Source: a bacterium | GTDB lineage: Bacteria; BMS3Abin14 | DNA length: 8,984 bases | Assembly: GCA_020352595.1 (NCBI GenBank) | Contig: CP070682.1 | Location: 1,439,215-1,448,198 of the forward strand | Direction of reading: 5' to 3' | Part shown: piece after piece, positions 1 to 5,945 of the stretch | Layout: the number at the start of each line of letters is the position of its first letter | Numbering within the stretch: the first letter of the stretch is position 1 | Program-made: the position numbers and the translations under genes | Notes under the pieces: generated by a model | Database searches by the model: none | The model's input: only the letters and a program-made list of their open reading frames with translations | What the model was told of the DNA's origin: nothing

Positions 1-78
1 CTCCGAAGTGAGCGCCTGGAGGATCTCCCGGGACAGTGGCGTCTCCCTGGCGAAACCGTCCAGGATCAGGGTCTTCAT
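1..78 (-). CDS. N-terminal fragment of a probable flavodoxin-like / NAD(P)H-dependent oxidoreductase
   Basis: Only the first 26 codons are present; the gene continues past the left edge. The visible start, MKTLILDGFAR, has the form of the first beta strand and phosphate-binding turn of flavodoxin-like FMN reductases and iron-sulfur flavoproteins, which usually begin MK-hydrophobic-hydrophobic-G-(S/F)-x-R. It is followed by a predicted helix (TPLSREILQAL). The ATG at 76-78 is the first usable one, because an ATG at 84-86 in another frame runs straight into a stop. The Shine-Dalgarno is weak (GAAAG). The gene lies 75 nt downstream of the EamA transporter on the same strand and may be co-transcribed with it. 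The assignment rests on a short N-terminus, so it could be another Rossmann-like protein. Confidence 0.4.
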   Translation of the reverse strand, partial: MKTLILDGFARETPLSREILQALTSE

Positions 79-131
79 GCTTTCATGATACCAGACCGGC
101 ACGCGCGGGGCCTCATCGCAGTGTCAGGGAT

Positions 132-148
132 CTTCGTCCGCCACGAAG
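132..148 (-). repeat. Small hairpin between the transporter and the flavoprotein fragment
   Basis: CTTCGT (132-137) and ACGAAG (143-148) form a perfect 6-bp inverted repeat around a 5-nt loop, directly after the stop codon of the transporter. No T-tract follows on the transcribed strand, so it is not a standard intrinsic terminator. It may be an mRNA 3'-end or processing hairpin, or chance. Confidence 0.3.
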
Positions 149-153
149 TCCCG

Positions 154-1005
154 TCACCCTCCCCGCGGAAGGGTGTCGCGTCGAGCCCCCTGCTGCGGTC
201 TCGCCGCCCTGAAAGTCACCGCCCCCAGGATGACTGCCCCCCCCATGACGGACAGCAGGCTCGGGACCTCACCCACGCCCAGGAAGGTCCAGACGGGGTT
301 GAGGACAGGTTCGATGAGCAGGATGATGGCCGCGTCAAGGGCCGTTACGTAACGGGTGGCGATGCCGAAGAAGACGTACGCCATCCCCAGCTGGACGACG
401 CCCAGGAGGATGAGGCCCGCCCAGCCCTCCGCGTCGGGAGCCTTCCTGAGCATGAAGGGGAGGCACACGAGGGCCGTGACGATGTTGCCGATGAGGATGG
501 ACCCGTAGGGCGTGGCCTCCTTCTGGCGGCGGGTGAGGAGGATCAGCCACGCGAAGCTGAAACCGCTCACGACGGCCACCATGTTTCCCCAGAATCCCGA
601 TACCGTAAGCCGTTCCAGGAAGAAAAGGATCATGCCCCCTGTGACGAGGGAGATGGTCGCCAGATCTCTCCTGTTTGTCCTCTCCTTCAGGAACCAGGCG
701 CCGAACAGGGCCACCCAGGCGGGAGCGGTGTACTGCAGGAGAATGGCGTTGGCCGCCGTGGTCATCTTGTTGGCGATGACGAAGGTGATCATGGTGGCGG
801 TGTAGGCCGCGGCCCCCACCAGCTGGTAGAAGGATCCGGTGATCTTCATCCTGGGGAAAGCCAGGAACACGACGACGGCCGCGATGGCGCTGCGCCCGCC
901 GGCGATGGCCATGGCGTCGAGCTGCACCCACTTGATGAGGACCCCTCCGAGGCTCCAGCACAAGGCCGCCCCGACGAGCATCAGCAGCGCCGCTTCCCGT
1001 CTCAT
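154..1005 (-). CDS. EamA/DMT-family transporter
   Basis: An inner-membrane permease of the drug/metabolite transporter superfamily, probably exporting or importing a small metabolite; the substrate cannot be read from sequence. The 283-residue protein has about ten hydrophobic helices arranged as two EamA repeats (about residues 5-130 and 137-265), close to the usual 280-300. Repeat ends are recognisable: TAANAILLQYTAPAWVALFG (83-102) followed by a charged KERTNRRD loop, and TALDAAIILLIEPVLNPVWT (221-240) followed by GEVPS. I start at the ATG at 1003-1005, which puts the first helix at residue 5 behind MRRE, as is normal for the family. A GTG at 1048-1050 would add 15 polar residues and has no Shine-Dalgarno. 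It lies 72 nt after the nuclease-like gene on the same strand, so the two may share a transcript. Confidence 0.9.
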   Translation of the reverse strand: MRREAALLMLVGAALCWSLGGVLIKWVQLDAMAIAGGRSAIAAVVVFLAFPRMKITGSFYQLVGAAAYTATMITFVIANKMTTAANAILLQYTAPAWVALFGAWFLKERTNRRDLATISLVTGGMILFFLERLTVSGFWGNMVAVVSGFSFAWLILLTRRQKEATPYGSILIGNIVTALVCLPFMLRKAPDAEGWAGLILLGVVQLGMAYVFFGIATRYVTALDAAIILLIEPVLNPVWTFLGVGEVPSLLSVMGGAVILGAVTFRAARPQQGARRDTLPRGG

Positions 1006-1077
1006 GGTCTTTTCCGCAGCATGGAGTCTTTTACGTCCCTCGCCATCCACGGACGGAGCCGGGGTGGGGCGAACTGA

Positions 1078-1932
1078 TCAGATCCTCAGAAGGTATCTTT
1101 GAGCGAGCCCGGCCACGTGCTTGCGCACCCAGTCGATCCTCATGTATCCCCCCCAGGAGGCGAGAAGATCGGCATAGCTCTGAGCCACGAGGGACACCGA
1201 CGAGCCCTTGATCTCGTCCGTGAAGGCCTGGATCTCCAGCCGGTGACCGAGGAACTCTTCCATGCCCTGCCAGTTCTCGGGCTCCCAGAAGAGATAGAGG
1301 AGGTTCACGGGGGCGGGTCCGTAATGGGCGATGAGCCCGAGGGCCTGGCTGACGAGCTTTCTGGCGTCCAGGTATCTGAACTTTTCGGGAAAGCTGTTGA
1401 GCTTTACCACCTGGTCATACCAGATCCGGCAATTGGGTTTGTCCCGGAAGTAATGGTACTGCGGAGCGAAGGGGGTCGTCCTGGCCCTCTTTTGAAAGGG
1501 CTCCAAAAAGGCGCACTCCACCCCCACGACACCCTCGAACCCCGAGGCGAACACGTCCAGAACAGCCGGCCGGCCCATGGACGCGACCCCGACCTGCCTC
1601 TCGAACTCCAGCGTCCTGAAATGCCTCTTTTCCGTAAGGAGCATGTCAAGCGGCTGACGGAGCCACGGGGCGAAGGTGTTGACAGCCAGGGCCGAGGAAG
1701 AGTGGACCACGTGCAGCTCCGGCAGCTGCTTCCCCCTGGCCTTGAGCTTGTCGCCGTCCCCCGCCCGGAAAAAAGCCAGAGCGCTGCCCACATCTCTTCC
1801 GCCCATCCACTGGATCTCCCTCAGGTTGTTTTCCAGCTTCCAGACGGCGTCTTCCCGCTCCATCTTCACCCTGGGGTAAAGCTCCCTGAAACGATCTGTT
1901 ATGGCCTTTTTCGCCCTCTGGTAGGCGGTCAT
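1078..1932 (-). CDS. PGN_0703-like putative restriction endonuclease (PD-(D/E)XK superfamily), catalytic lysine apparently replaced
   Basis: A 284-residue soluble protein resembling the family annotated as 'PGN_0703 family putative restriction endonuclease'. Family-like blocks are HSSSALAVNTFAPWL (77-91), the nuclease-core strand AVLDVF (123-128), GVECAFLEPF (137-146), and a C-terminal helix around YLDARKLVSQALGL (187-200) followed by NLLYLFW (210-216). Asp126 and Glu139 fit the D...(E)-x-K core, but the position expected to be Lys is Ala141 (codon GCC), so the site may be inactive or may use a migrated lysine such as Lys148. The start is well supported: AAGGGGG at 1939-1945 is 6 nt before the ATG. 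No methyltransferase is nearby, so this is not an obvious restriction-modification locus. The family's true function is not firmly established, and my match is from memory of motif layout. Confidence 0.65.
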   Translation of the reverse strand: MTAYQRAKKAITDRFRELYPRVKMEREDAVWKLENNLREIQWMGGRDVGSALAFFRAGDGDKLKARGKQLPELHVVHSSSALAVNTFAPWLRQPLDMLLTEKRHFRTLEFERQVGVASMGRPAVLDVFASGFEGVVGVECAFLEPFQKRARTTPFAPQYHYFRDKPNCRIWYDQVVKLNSFPEKFRYLDARKLVSQALGLIAHYGPAPVNLLYLFWEPENWQGMEEFLGHRLEIQAFTDEIKGSSVSLVAQSYADLLASWGGYMRIDWVRKHVAGLAQRYLLRI

Positions 1933-1959
1933 CGGGAACCCCCTTGACGGATGGACAGC

Positions 1960-1968
1960 ATCTTATCA
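1960..1968 (-). promoter_or_regulatory. Possible extended -10 promoter for the nuclease-like gene
   Basis: On the minus strand the sequence reads TGATAAGAT, a TGn extended -10 followed by a hexamer matching TATAAT at 4 of 6 positions, about 28 nt upstream of the start codon. No convincing -35 lies 16-18 nt further upstream. This is a weak prediction from consensus matching only. Confidence 0.3.
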
Positions 1969-2111
1969 CAAAAGCCGCTCCCGGGGTCGGTGCAGTTTCT
2001 CCGTTGAAGGGATTTGCCGTGCCGCCTACCCCGGCGCCCTGGGACCGATCCTTCCGGAACGCACGGCCCCGTCCCCGGCTGCACCGGGGGGCAACGGACC
2101 TGCAGGACTGG

Positions 2112-2120
2112 TGGTAAAAT
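2112..2120 (+). promoter_or_regulatory. Possible extended -10 promoter for the small plus-strand gene
   Basis: TGGTAAAAT is an extended -10 element (TGn plus TAAAAT, 5 of 6 to consensus). Transcription would start near 2127, giving a leader of about 60 nt to the ATG at 2190. The -35 region is poor. It is AT-rich relative to its surroundings, which adds a little support. Confidence 0.4.
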
Positions 2121-2189
2121 GGAAACAGGGCGAAGAAAAGACGAAACCCGGTGACAGACCACCCGGGATCAATGGACAAGGAGGCGGCG

Positions 2190-2537
2190 ATGGGCTACCT
2201 CGATGGGCTTTGGGAGGACAGGATCTACGACGAAAGGGGCGACATCGTCAAAAGGGATGTCATAACTCTGACCCAGGAAGGCGAGGAGATCACCGGGCAG
2301 ATCCAGAGGATCTACCCCCAGGACCAGGCCCGCCGGAGGTGGAACCTCATGGGCAAGCTGCTGGGAAATGATTTCATGGCCATTTTCTGGTCCGACCTGC
2401 CCGACATCAGGAGCCACGGTTGCTGGCACCTGCGCCTGACCAGCGAGTCCCTCTTTTCGGGCTACTACCTGAAGACGGACGAGGAAGACATCTCGAGCAC
2501 CAGGCCCGTGAGGCTGGATCTTGTGCGGCTCCCATAG
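2190..2537 (+). CDS. Small hypothetical protein, probably beta-rich
   Basis: A 115-residue protein that I do not recognise. The start at 2190 is chosen because AAGGAGG (2178-2184) lies 5 nt upstream; in-frame starts at 2151 (GTG) and 2172 (ATG) lack such a site. The protein is soluble, with no signal peptide or membrane segment. It has alternating hydrophobic/polar stretches and regularly spaced aromatic and glycine residues: GLWEDRIYD near the start, RRWNLMGKLL and MAIFWSD in the middle, GCWHLRL and FSGYYLK near residues 76-98. This pattern suggests a small antiparallel beta sheet or lipocalin-like barrel, which is inference only. It stands alone, converging on the selenoprotein gene. The good Shine-Dalgarno and lack of rare features argue that it is real. 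Confidence 0.7.
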   Translation: MGYLDGLWEDRIYDERGDIVKRDVITLTQEGEEITGQIQRIYPQDQARRRWNLMGKLLGNDFMAIFWSDLPDIRSHGCWHLRLTSESLFSGYYLKTDEEDISSTRPVRLDLVRLP

Positions 2538-2578
2538 CCGGGGTGAGGGGGCACGGACGGGCAGTGAAGGGATGTGAT

Positions 2579-2607
2579 CCTGTTCGCGCCTACGGGAACA
2601 GGGTTCC
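2579..2607. repeat. Overlapping inverted repeats in the convergent intergenic gap
   Basis: CCTGTTC (2579-2585) pairs perfectly with GAACAGG (2596-2602). The second arm overlaps another inverted repeat, GGAAC (2595-2599) with GTTCC (2603-2607). The two structures are mutually exclusive. They lie between the converging ends of the small hypothetical gene (2537) and the selenoprotein gene (2721). With no T-tract, a role as terminator is only possible. Confidence 0.35.
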
Positions 2608-2690
2608 TGCTGCCGGGCAACATACGGTGTTTCCCGGACCGCATTGAAGTGGGCGGGGATCCCGGCCGATCCTTCGCGGGCATCCGGCCC

Positions 2691-2715
2691 CGGCAGAAAG
2701 CTGCCGACCCGGCAG
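2691..2715 (-). terminator. Hairpin cluster just downstream of the selenoprotein gene, possible weak terminator
   Basis: Three alternating 6-mers, CGGCAG (2691-2696), CTGCCG (2701-2706) and CGGCAG (2710-2715), allow two alternative perfect 6-bp hairpins, with loops AAAG or ACC. The second starts 5 nt beyond the selenoprotein stop codon. On the transcribed strand that hairpin is followed by CTTTCTG, only a weak U-run, so intrinsic termination is plausible but not clear. Confidence 0.4.
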
Positions 2716-2720
2716 AAGGA

Positions 2721-3431
2721 TCAGGTGAACTCCTCGAGCACCGGGCCGGAGGGGCGCTCGAGCAGCTGAAGGGCGGCCCTCAGGACCCGAGCCTGGATCT
2801 CCGGCTCTCCCGGCGGTCCGAGGGGACGGCCCAGTTCGAAGGGCACCCAGAGGGCGCGGGGCGGGCGGATCCTGAGAGTGTGCTCGCGGACGAGGCTGAT
2901 CTGGGTGGTGGACAGACCCTCGTCCTCCAGGTAATGCGCCAGCGCGCCCACGGCGCGCGTGCAGTTGGGTCAGACAGGCACCAGGAAAACGGAGGTGACC
3001 CCGTCTCTGTGCATGAGCCCCGCGGCCTTCCGGGCCGAGGGTTCCATGGCGGCCGGGTCGGTGGCTCCCATGAAGGAGTAGTGCTCCCGTGCCAGGCTTC
3101 CCACCTCCCCGGCTTTGACCATGTCTCGCAGCCGATCCAGGGGAAAGACCACGTTGGGATCCTGCTTAAACCCCGTCCGGTCGAAGCTCTTGGAAACGTG
3201 GCTCATGACCAGGTCCCGGATGGGCGTTTCGAGCCTCAGGACCCGGAAATCGGCCGCCCCACGGAAGAAGGGCAGGTCACCGGAGGTGTGGATGCCGGCC
3301 GTGGAGACCACCGCAAGGCGGCTCCGGGCCAGGGCAGGTCCTCTCACCCAGGGTGTGACAGGGAAGGAGGGGAGCGCAAGGGTGAGCAGATACTCCCTCA
3401 ACTGTTCTGGCAGATCCTCGAGGCGGGCCAT
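2721..3431 (-). CDS. GrdB-like selenoprotein (glycine/betaine/sarcosine/D-proline reductase selenoprotein B family, short form) with in-frame UGA
   Basis: A 236-residue protein if the TGA at 2970-2972 is decoded as selenocysteine (Sec154). The frame continues for 82 codons past it with family-like sequence. The redox motif is VPV-U-P-N-C (151-157), a U-x-x-C site like that in GrdB. Other recognisable blocks are MSHVSKSFDRTGF (76-88), NVVFPLDRL (93-101), HYSFMGATDP (117-126) and, after Sec, RPPRALWVPFELGRPLG. Full GrdB is about 430 residues, so this is the stand-alone shorter relative of unknown substrate. No grdA/C/D/E or prd genes are in view. The ATG at 3429-3431 has GGGAGG 4-5 nt upstream; a GTG at 3459-3461 has none. 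It follows pyk by 96 nt, probably in the same operon. The alternative is a pseudogene in which Cys (TGC/TGT) mutated to TGA. The SECIS-like hairpin and intact downstream frame favour selenocysteine. Confidence 0.85.
2942..2972 (-). promoter_or_regulatory. Sec UGA codon and bacterial SECIS-like hairpin
   Basis: The UGA is 2972-2970. On the mRNA an uninterrupted 7-bp stem, GCGCGCC (2958-2952) with GGCGCGC (2948-2942), closes a 3-nt GUG loop. The apical loop begins 18 nt after the UGA, and its first base is G. Both agree with the general bacterial SECIS description (hairpin within the coding sequence shortly after UGA, G among the first loop bases, needed for SelB binding). SECIS elements vary in sequence, so the fit is supportive rather than proof. 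Confidence 0.65.
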
Positions 3432-3450
3432 TTCTCCTCCCGGAAGGATC

Positions 3451-3483
3451 CCGGAGACCACGGCCCTCCGGGCGGGTCTCCGG
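3451..3483 (-). repeat. Strong inverted repeat between pyk and the selenoprotein gene
   Basis: CCGGAGACC (3451-3459) and GGTCTCCGG (3475-3483) are a perfect 9-bp inverted repeat. The 15-nt space between them holds a second 4-bp stem, GCCC (3463-3466) with GGGC (3470-3473). The structure ends 20 nt before the selenoprotein ATG and 11 nt before its Shine-Dalgarno, in the 96-nt gap after the pyk stop. There is no T-tract. It could separate the expression of the two genes through processing, partial termination or mRNA protection. Confidence 0.5.
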
Positions 3484-3527
3484 AAAGTCCTGAAAAGCTC
3501 ACGGCCGCCGGGATTGCGGATGGAACC

Positions 3528-4988
3528 TCAGCGCCGCCCCGGAGCCGGCCTGCCGGCCATCCTGTGAACCTTCAGGAAGTTGGTCTTGCCCCTGGTCCCC
3601 ATGGGCAGGCTGGCCGTGATGACCACATCGTCCCCCCTTCTGGCGTAGCCACCCTCCAGCAACGCTTTCTCCACCCGGGTGACCATGGTGTCGGTATCCT
3701 CCAGATGGTCCATGGGAAGGGGCACCACGCCCCAGAGGAGCTTCATCCTTCGGATTATGGTCGGCTCGGAGGTGAAGGCGACGATGGGCATGGGGGGACG
3801 GAACTTGGCGAGGACTGCGGCCGTGTAACCGGAGCGGGTGAAAGCGACGATGCACCTGGCCCCAACATCCCTGGCCGCGCTCACGGCCGCATCGGCCACA
3901 GCGAAGCCCGTCCGGTCCAGGTCCCCTTCGCGGACCGGCTCCGGTGTCGGGAGCCCAACCCGGAAAGAGGCACCTCCCTGCTCCGTCTCCGTCACGATGC
4001 GCGCCATCATCCGGACCGCCCTGACCGGGTCTTTTCCCACCGAGGTCTCGCCTGACAGCATGACCGCATCCGAACCGTCCAGAATGGCGTTGGCCACGTC
4101 GGCGGTCTCCGCCCTCGTCGGCACGGGGTTGTACCTCATGGAATCCAGCATCTGGGTGGCGGTGATCACCAGCCTCTGTTTCCTGTTGGCCTCCCGGATC
4201 AGGAGCTTCTGCGTCAGGGGGACGGTGAAGGGGGAACTCTCCACAGCCAGGTCCCCCCTTGCCACCATGATGCCGTCTGCCCTGTCCAGGATGTCCTCTA
4301 TCATGCTGACGGCGGAGGGCTTCTCGATCTTGGCTATGACGGGGATATGCGAACCCATCCGTCGCAGCTCGCGCCTGACCAGGTCGACGTCCCCCGGTCT
4401 GGTGACGAAGGAGAGGGCCACCGCATCCACCCCCTCGCGGATGCCGAAGGCGAGATCGCCCCTGTCCTTGGAAGTGAAGGGCCGGGCGGAAACGGCCGAG
4501 TACGGCAGGTTCACACCCTTGCGGGATATCAGCACCCCCCCCTCCTTCACCCTGGCCGTCAGGGCATTTCCCTCGCGCCCGGTGACCACCAGGCAGAGCA
4601 GGCCGTCGTCGAGCAGGACCCTGTGCCCCACCCTGACATCCCTGAGGAGGGCTGGATAGGAAACGTAAAGGCAGTCCGCGGTGGAAGGGCGGCGGCCCGG
4701 TCGCAGGTTGATGTCGCGTCCGCTTTCCAGGTGCAGGGACTCTCCCTTCACCTGGCCGATCCTGATCTTTATCCCCTGCAGGTCCAGCAGCACCGCCACC
4801 GGCTGTCCGAGTTTCAGGCTCCCGGCCCTCAGGGCCCTGATGTGATCCCTGTGATCCTCCTGGGTCCCGTAGGCCATGTTCAGGCGGGCCACGTCCATGC
4901 CCGCCCCGATGAGGCGCTCGAGCATCCCCTGGCTCCGTGTTGCGGGTCCGAGGGTGCAGATGATCCGGGCTCTCCTCGGCCGGGTCAA
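3528..4988 (-). CDS. pyk: Pyruvate kinase, predicted K+-independent type
   Basis: Catalyses phosphoenolpyruvate + ADP to pyruvate + ATP, the last step of glycolysis, in the cytoplasm. It has 486 residues, near the usual 470-480. The N-terminal barrel begins RIICTLGPAT (8-17). The catalytic region has AKIEKPSAV (219-227; Lys220, metal ligand Glu222), MVARGDLAVE (241-250; metal ligand Asp246), TATQMLDSM (276-284) and PTRAETADVANAILDGSDAV (290-309). The B domain spans about 72-165 and the C domain about 355-475. At the monovalent-cation site, DLQGIKIRIG (69-78) carries Leu, Gln, Lys and Ile where K+-dependent enzymes have Thr, Lys, Glu and Thr, the signature of K+-independent enzymes. The usual NFSHG is NMAYG (37-41). 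I start at TTG 4986-4988, preceded by GGGAAGGG. GTG at 5013-5015 or 5085-5087 would add an atypical tail. It sits between a DUF2007 gene and the selenoprotein gene. Confidence 0.93.
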   Translation of the reverse strand: MTRPRRARIICTLGPATRSQGMLERLIGAGMDVARLNMAYGTQEDHRDHIRALRAGSLKLGQPVAVLLDLQGIKIRIGQVKGESLHLESGRDINLRPGRRPSTADCLYVSYPALLRDVRVGHRVLLDDGLLCLVVTGREGNALTARVKEGGVLISRKGVNLPYSAVSARPFTSKDRGDLAFGIREGVDAVALSFVTRPGDVDLVRRELRRMGSHIPVIAKIEKPSAVSMIEDILDRADGIMVARGDLAVESSPFTVPLTQKLLIREANRKQRLVITATQMLDSMRYNPVPTRAETADVANAILDGSDAVMLSGETSVGKDPVRAVRMMARIVTETEQGGASFRVGLPTPEPVREGDLDRTGFAVADAAVSAARDVGARCIVAFTRSGYTAAVLAKFRPPMPIVAFTSEPTIIRRMKLLWGVVPLPMDHLEDTDTMVTRVEKALLEGGYARRGDDVVITASLPMGTRGKTNFLKVHRMAGRPAPGRR

Positions 4989-5059
4989 GGGAGCACCCTT
5001 CCCTGAGTTGCGCACCCTCCCACAGTCCCTCCCATATCCAGGCAGGGCCTCACCTGCCC

Positions 5060-5362
5060 TCAGGGTTTCCCGGAGCCCCTGAGACACCGGAGGGTCGAGA
5101 GGCTCAGGCCTGTTTTCCTGCCGCTTCCACTGCCTTCGGGGGGAGGGTCTTCGTCAAGGGCGCCGGCCAGGATCCTTCTCGCCATGTCCAGATCCTCCCG
5201 GCTGACCTGCAGTCTCACTTCGCCCAGCACACCCGGATACAGGGCGTTGGCGTGGGGAGCGTGGATGTGGGCTTCGATGCCGGCCGACAGAAGGCGGCCC
5301 CTCACCAGTTCAGCTTCGAGGACGGTGGCGTGGGTCGAAAGTGTCACGAGTGTGTCGGCCAT
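5060..5362 (-). CDS. DUF2007 protein (putative signal-transducing protein family)
   Basis: A 100-residue cytoplasmic protein matching the pattern of DUF2007. It starts with a strand and helix, VTLSTHATVLEAELVRGRLL, then SAGIEAHIHAP, and has a second strand-helix unit, VRLQVSREDLDMARRIL. This ferredoxin-like fold often sits beside unrelated housekeeping genes, and its molecular role is unknown. The C-terminal 30 residues (DPPPEGSGSGRKTG onward) are low-complexity. The ATG at 5360-5362 has GGAG 7 nt upstream; the ATG immediately before it (5363-5365) is equally possible. It is the first gene of the likely DUF2007-pyk-selenoprotein operon and ends 71 nt before the chosen pyk start. Confidence 0.8.
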   Translation of the reverse strand: MADTLVTLSTHATVLEAELVRGRLLSAGIEAHIHAPHANALYPGVLGEVRLQVSREDLDMARRILAGALDEDPPPEGSGSGRKTGLSLSTLRCLRGSGKP

Positions 5363-5398
5363 CATTTCTCTCCGCACGGCAACCGGCACGGGTCATGG

Positions 5399-5431
5399 GG
5401 TGAAGGCAGGGCTTCCTGTACCCCTTTCACC
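5399..5431 (-). repeat. Imperfect hairpin in the leader of the DUF2007-pyk operon
   Basis: GGTGAA (5399-5404) pairs with TTCACC (5426-5431), and inside it CAGG (5407-5410) pairs with CCTG (5415-5418) around a GCTT loop, with small bulges. It lies 34 nt before the DUF2007 ATG, within the expected 5' leader. No riboswitch class is recognised, and it may be chance in GC-rich DNA. Confidence 0.3.
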
Positions 5432-5453
5432 GTCACGATCCGGCCACGTTTCC

Positions 5454-5482
5454 AGTCTAACGCAGCAGCCGGAGTGAAACAA
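5454..5482 (-). promoter_or_regulatory. Possible sigma-70-type promoter for the DUF2007-pyk-selenoprotein operon
   Basis: On the minus strand TTGTTT (5482-5477) is followed after exactly 17 nt by TAGACT (5459-5454), matching the -35 at 3 of 6 and the -10 at 4 of 6 positions. Transcription would begin near 5447, giving an 85-nt leader. The spacing is right, but the hexamers are mediocre. Confidence 0.3.
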
Positions 5483-5495
5483 CCGCGTGAGACAG

Positions 5496-5522
5496 CGGGG
5501 AGAAGGGTCCTGCTCTTCCCCG
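5496..5522. repeat. Inverted repeat in the divergent intergenic region
   Basis: CGGGGA (5496-5501) and TCCCCG (5517-5522) form a 6-bp inverted repeat with 15 nt between the arms. It lies between the DUF2007 gene and the divergent small membrane-protein gene, upstream of the candidate -35. It could be an operator or chance. Confidence 0.25.
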
Positions 5523-5583
5523 CAACCGGTCACCCGCACCAACGGTCTTCCCATGTCACCATCACATGATGTAAAAGACAGGG

Positions 5584-5943
5584 ATGGGCGCCGGGATGAA
5601 AAACAGCATCATTGGAAGGAGCGGCTTTTCCCGCACCGAGTACTGGCAACAGTTCGGCAGGCTCATCTACTCGGCTGATTTCACCGCGGTCCTGACATGC
5701 CTGGGCTGGATCTTCTTCTGGCTGGACCAGATCCCGGATCACCTGATCCACTTTCACGCTTTCACGTGGATGGTGTTCGCGGCGTCCCTCTCCGCAGGGC
5801 TCTTCGGATGCTGGATCATCGTCCGGACGAGGAACCGCCTGGGAACGAGGACTGACAAGGTCGTTCTACTCGCCAAGGTCCTCTACGGGGTCACAGGCTC
5901 CCTGTCCGGACTGGTGGTGAACTCCCTTTACCCGCCTCACTGA
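5584..5943 (+). CDS. Small integral membrane protein, unknown function
   Basis: A 119-residue protein of no family I recognise. Counting from the first Met, an amphipathic N-terminus (SRTEYWQQFGRLIYS) precedes hydrophobic segments at about 32-48 (AVLTCLGWIFFWL) and 59-80 (TWMVFAASLSAGLFGCWIIV). A basic loop, RTRNRLGTRTDK, follows, then a third moderately hydrophobic stretch at about 93-113. The basic loop after the second segment suggests it is cytoplasmic. The start is uncertain: ATG 5584 and ATG 5596 are both in frame, and neither has a good Shine-Dalgarno. It is divergent from the DUF2007 gene and convergent with the anti-sigma gene, with no functional partner in view. Confidence 0.6.
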   Translation: MGAGMKNSIIGRSGFSRTEYWQQFGRLIYSADFTAVLTCLGWIFFWLDQIPDHLIHFHAFTWMVFAASLSAGLFGCWIIVRTRNRLGTRTDKVVLLAKVLYGVTGSLSGLVVNSLYPPH

Positions 5944-5945
5944 CG

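Noticed and set aside
85..1077. A 330-codon plus-strand open frame opposite the transporter
   Set aside because: It is antisense to a clear membrane transporter, has a composition rich in Asp, Glu, Gly, His and Arg as expected for a reverse-frame shadow in GC-rich DNA, and has no recognisable domain.
2721..2951. A separate 76-codon minus-strand gene downstream of the TGA
   Set aside because: It is in frame with the upstream part, has no ribosome-binding site of its own, and carries the C-terminal half of the GrdB-like fold. It is the post-Sec portion of the selenoprotein.
2574..4055. A 493-codon plus-strand open frame spanning the selenoprotein and half of pyk
   Set aside because: Its length comes from lack of stops in GC-rich DNA. 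It covers two genes with strong family motifs on the other strand and has low-complexity Gly/His/Arg/Pro content.
5572..5577. TAAAAG as a -10 for the small membrane-protein gene
   Set aside because: It matches the consensus only partly, lies too close to the first ATG, and has no -35 at suitable distance.
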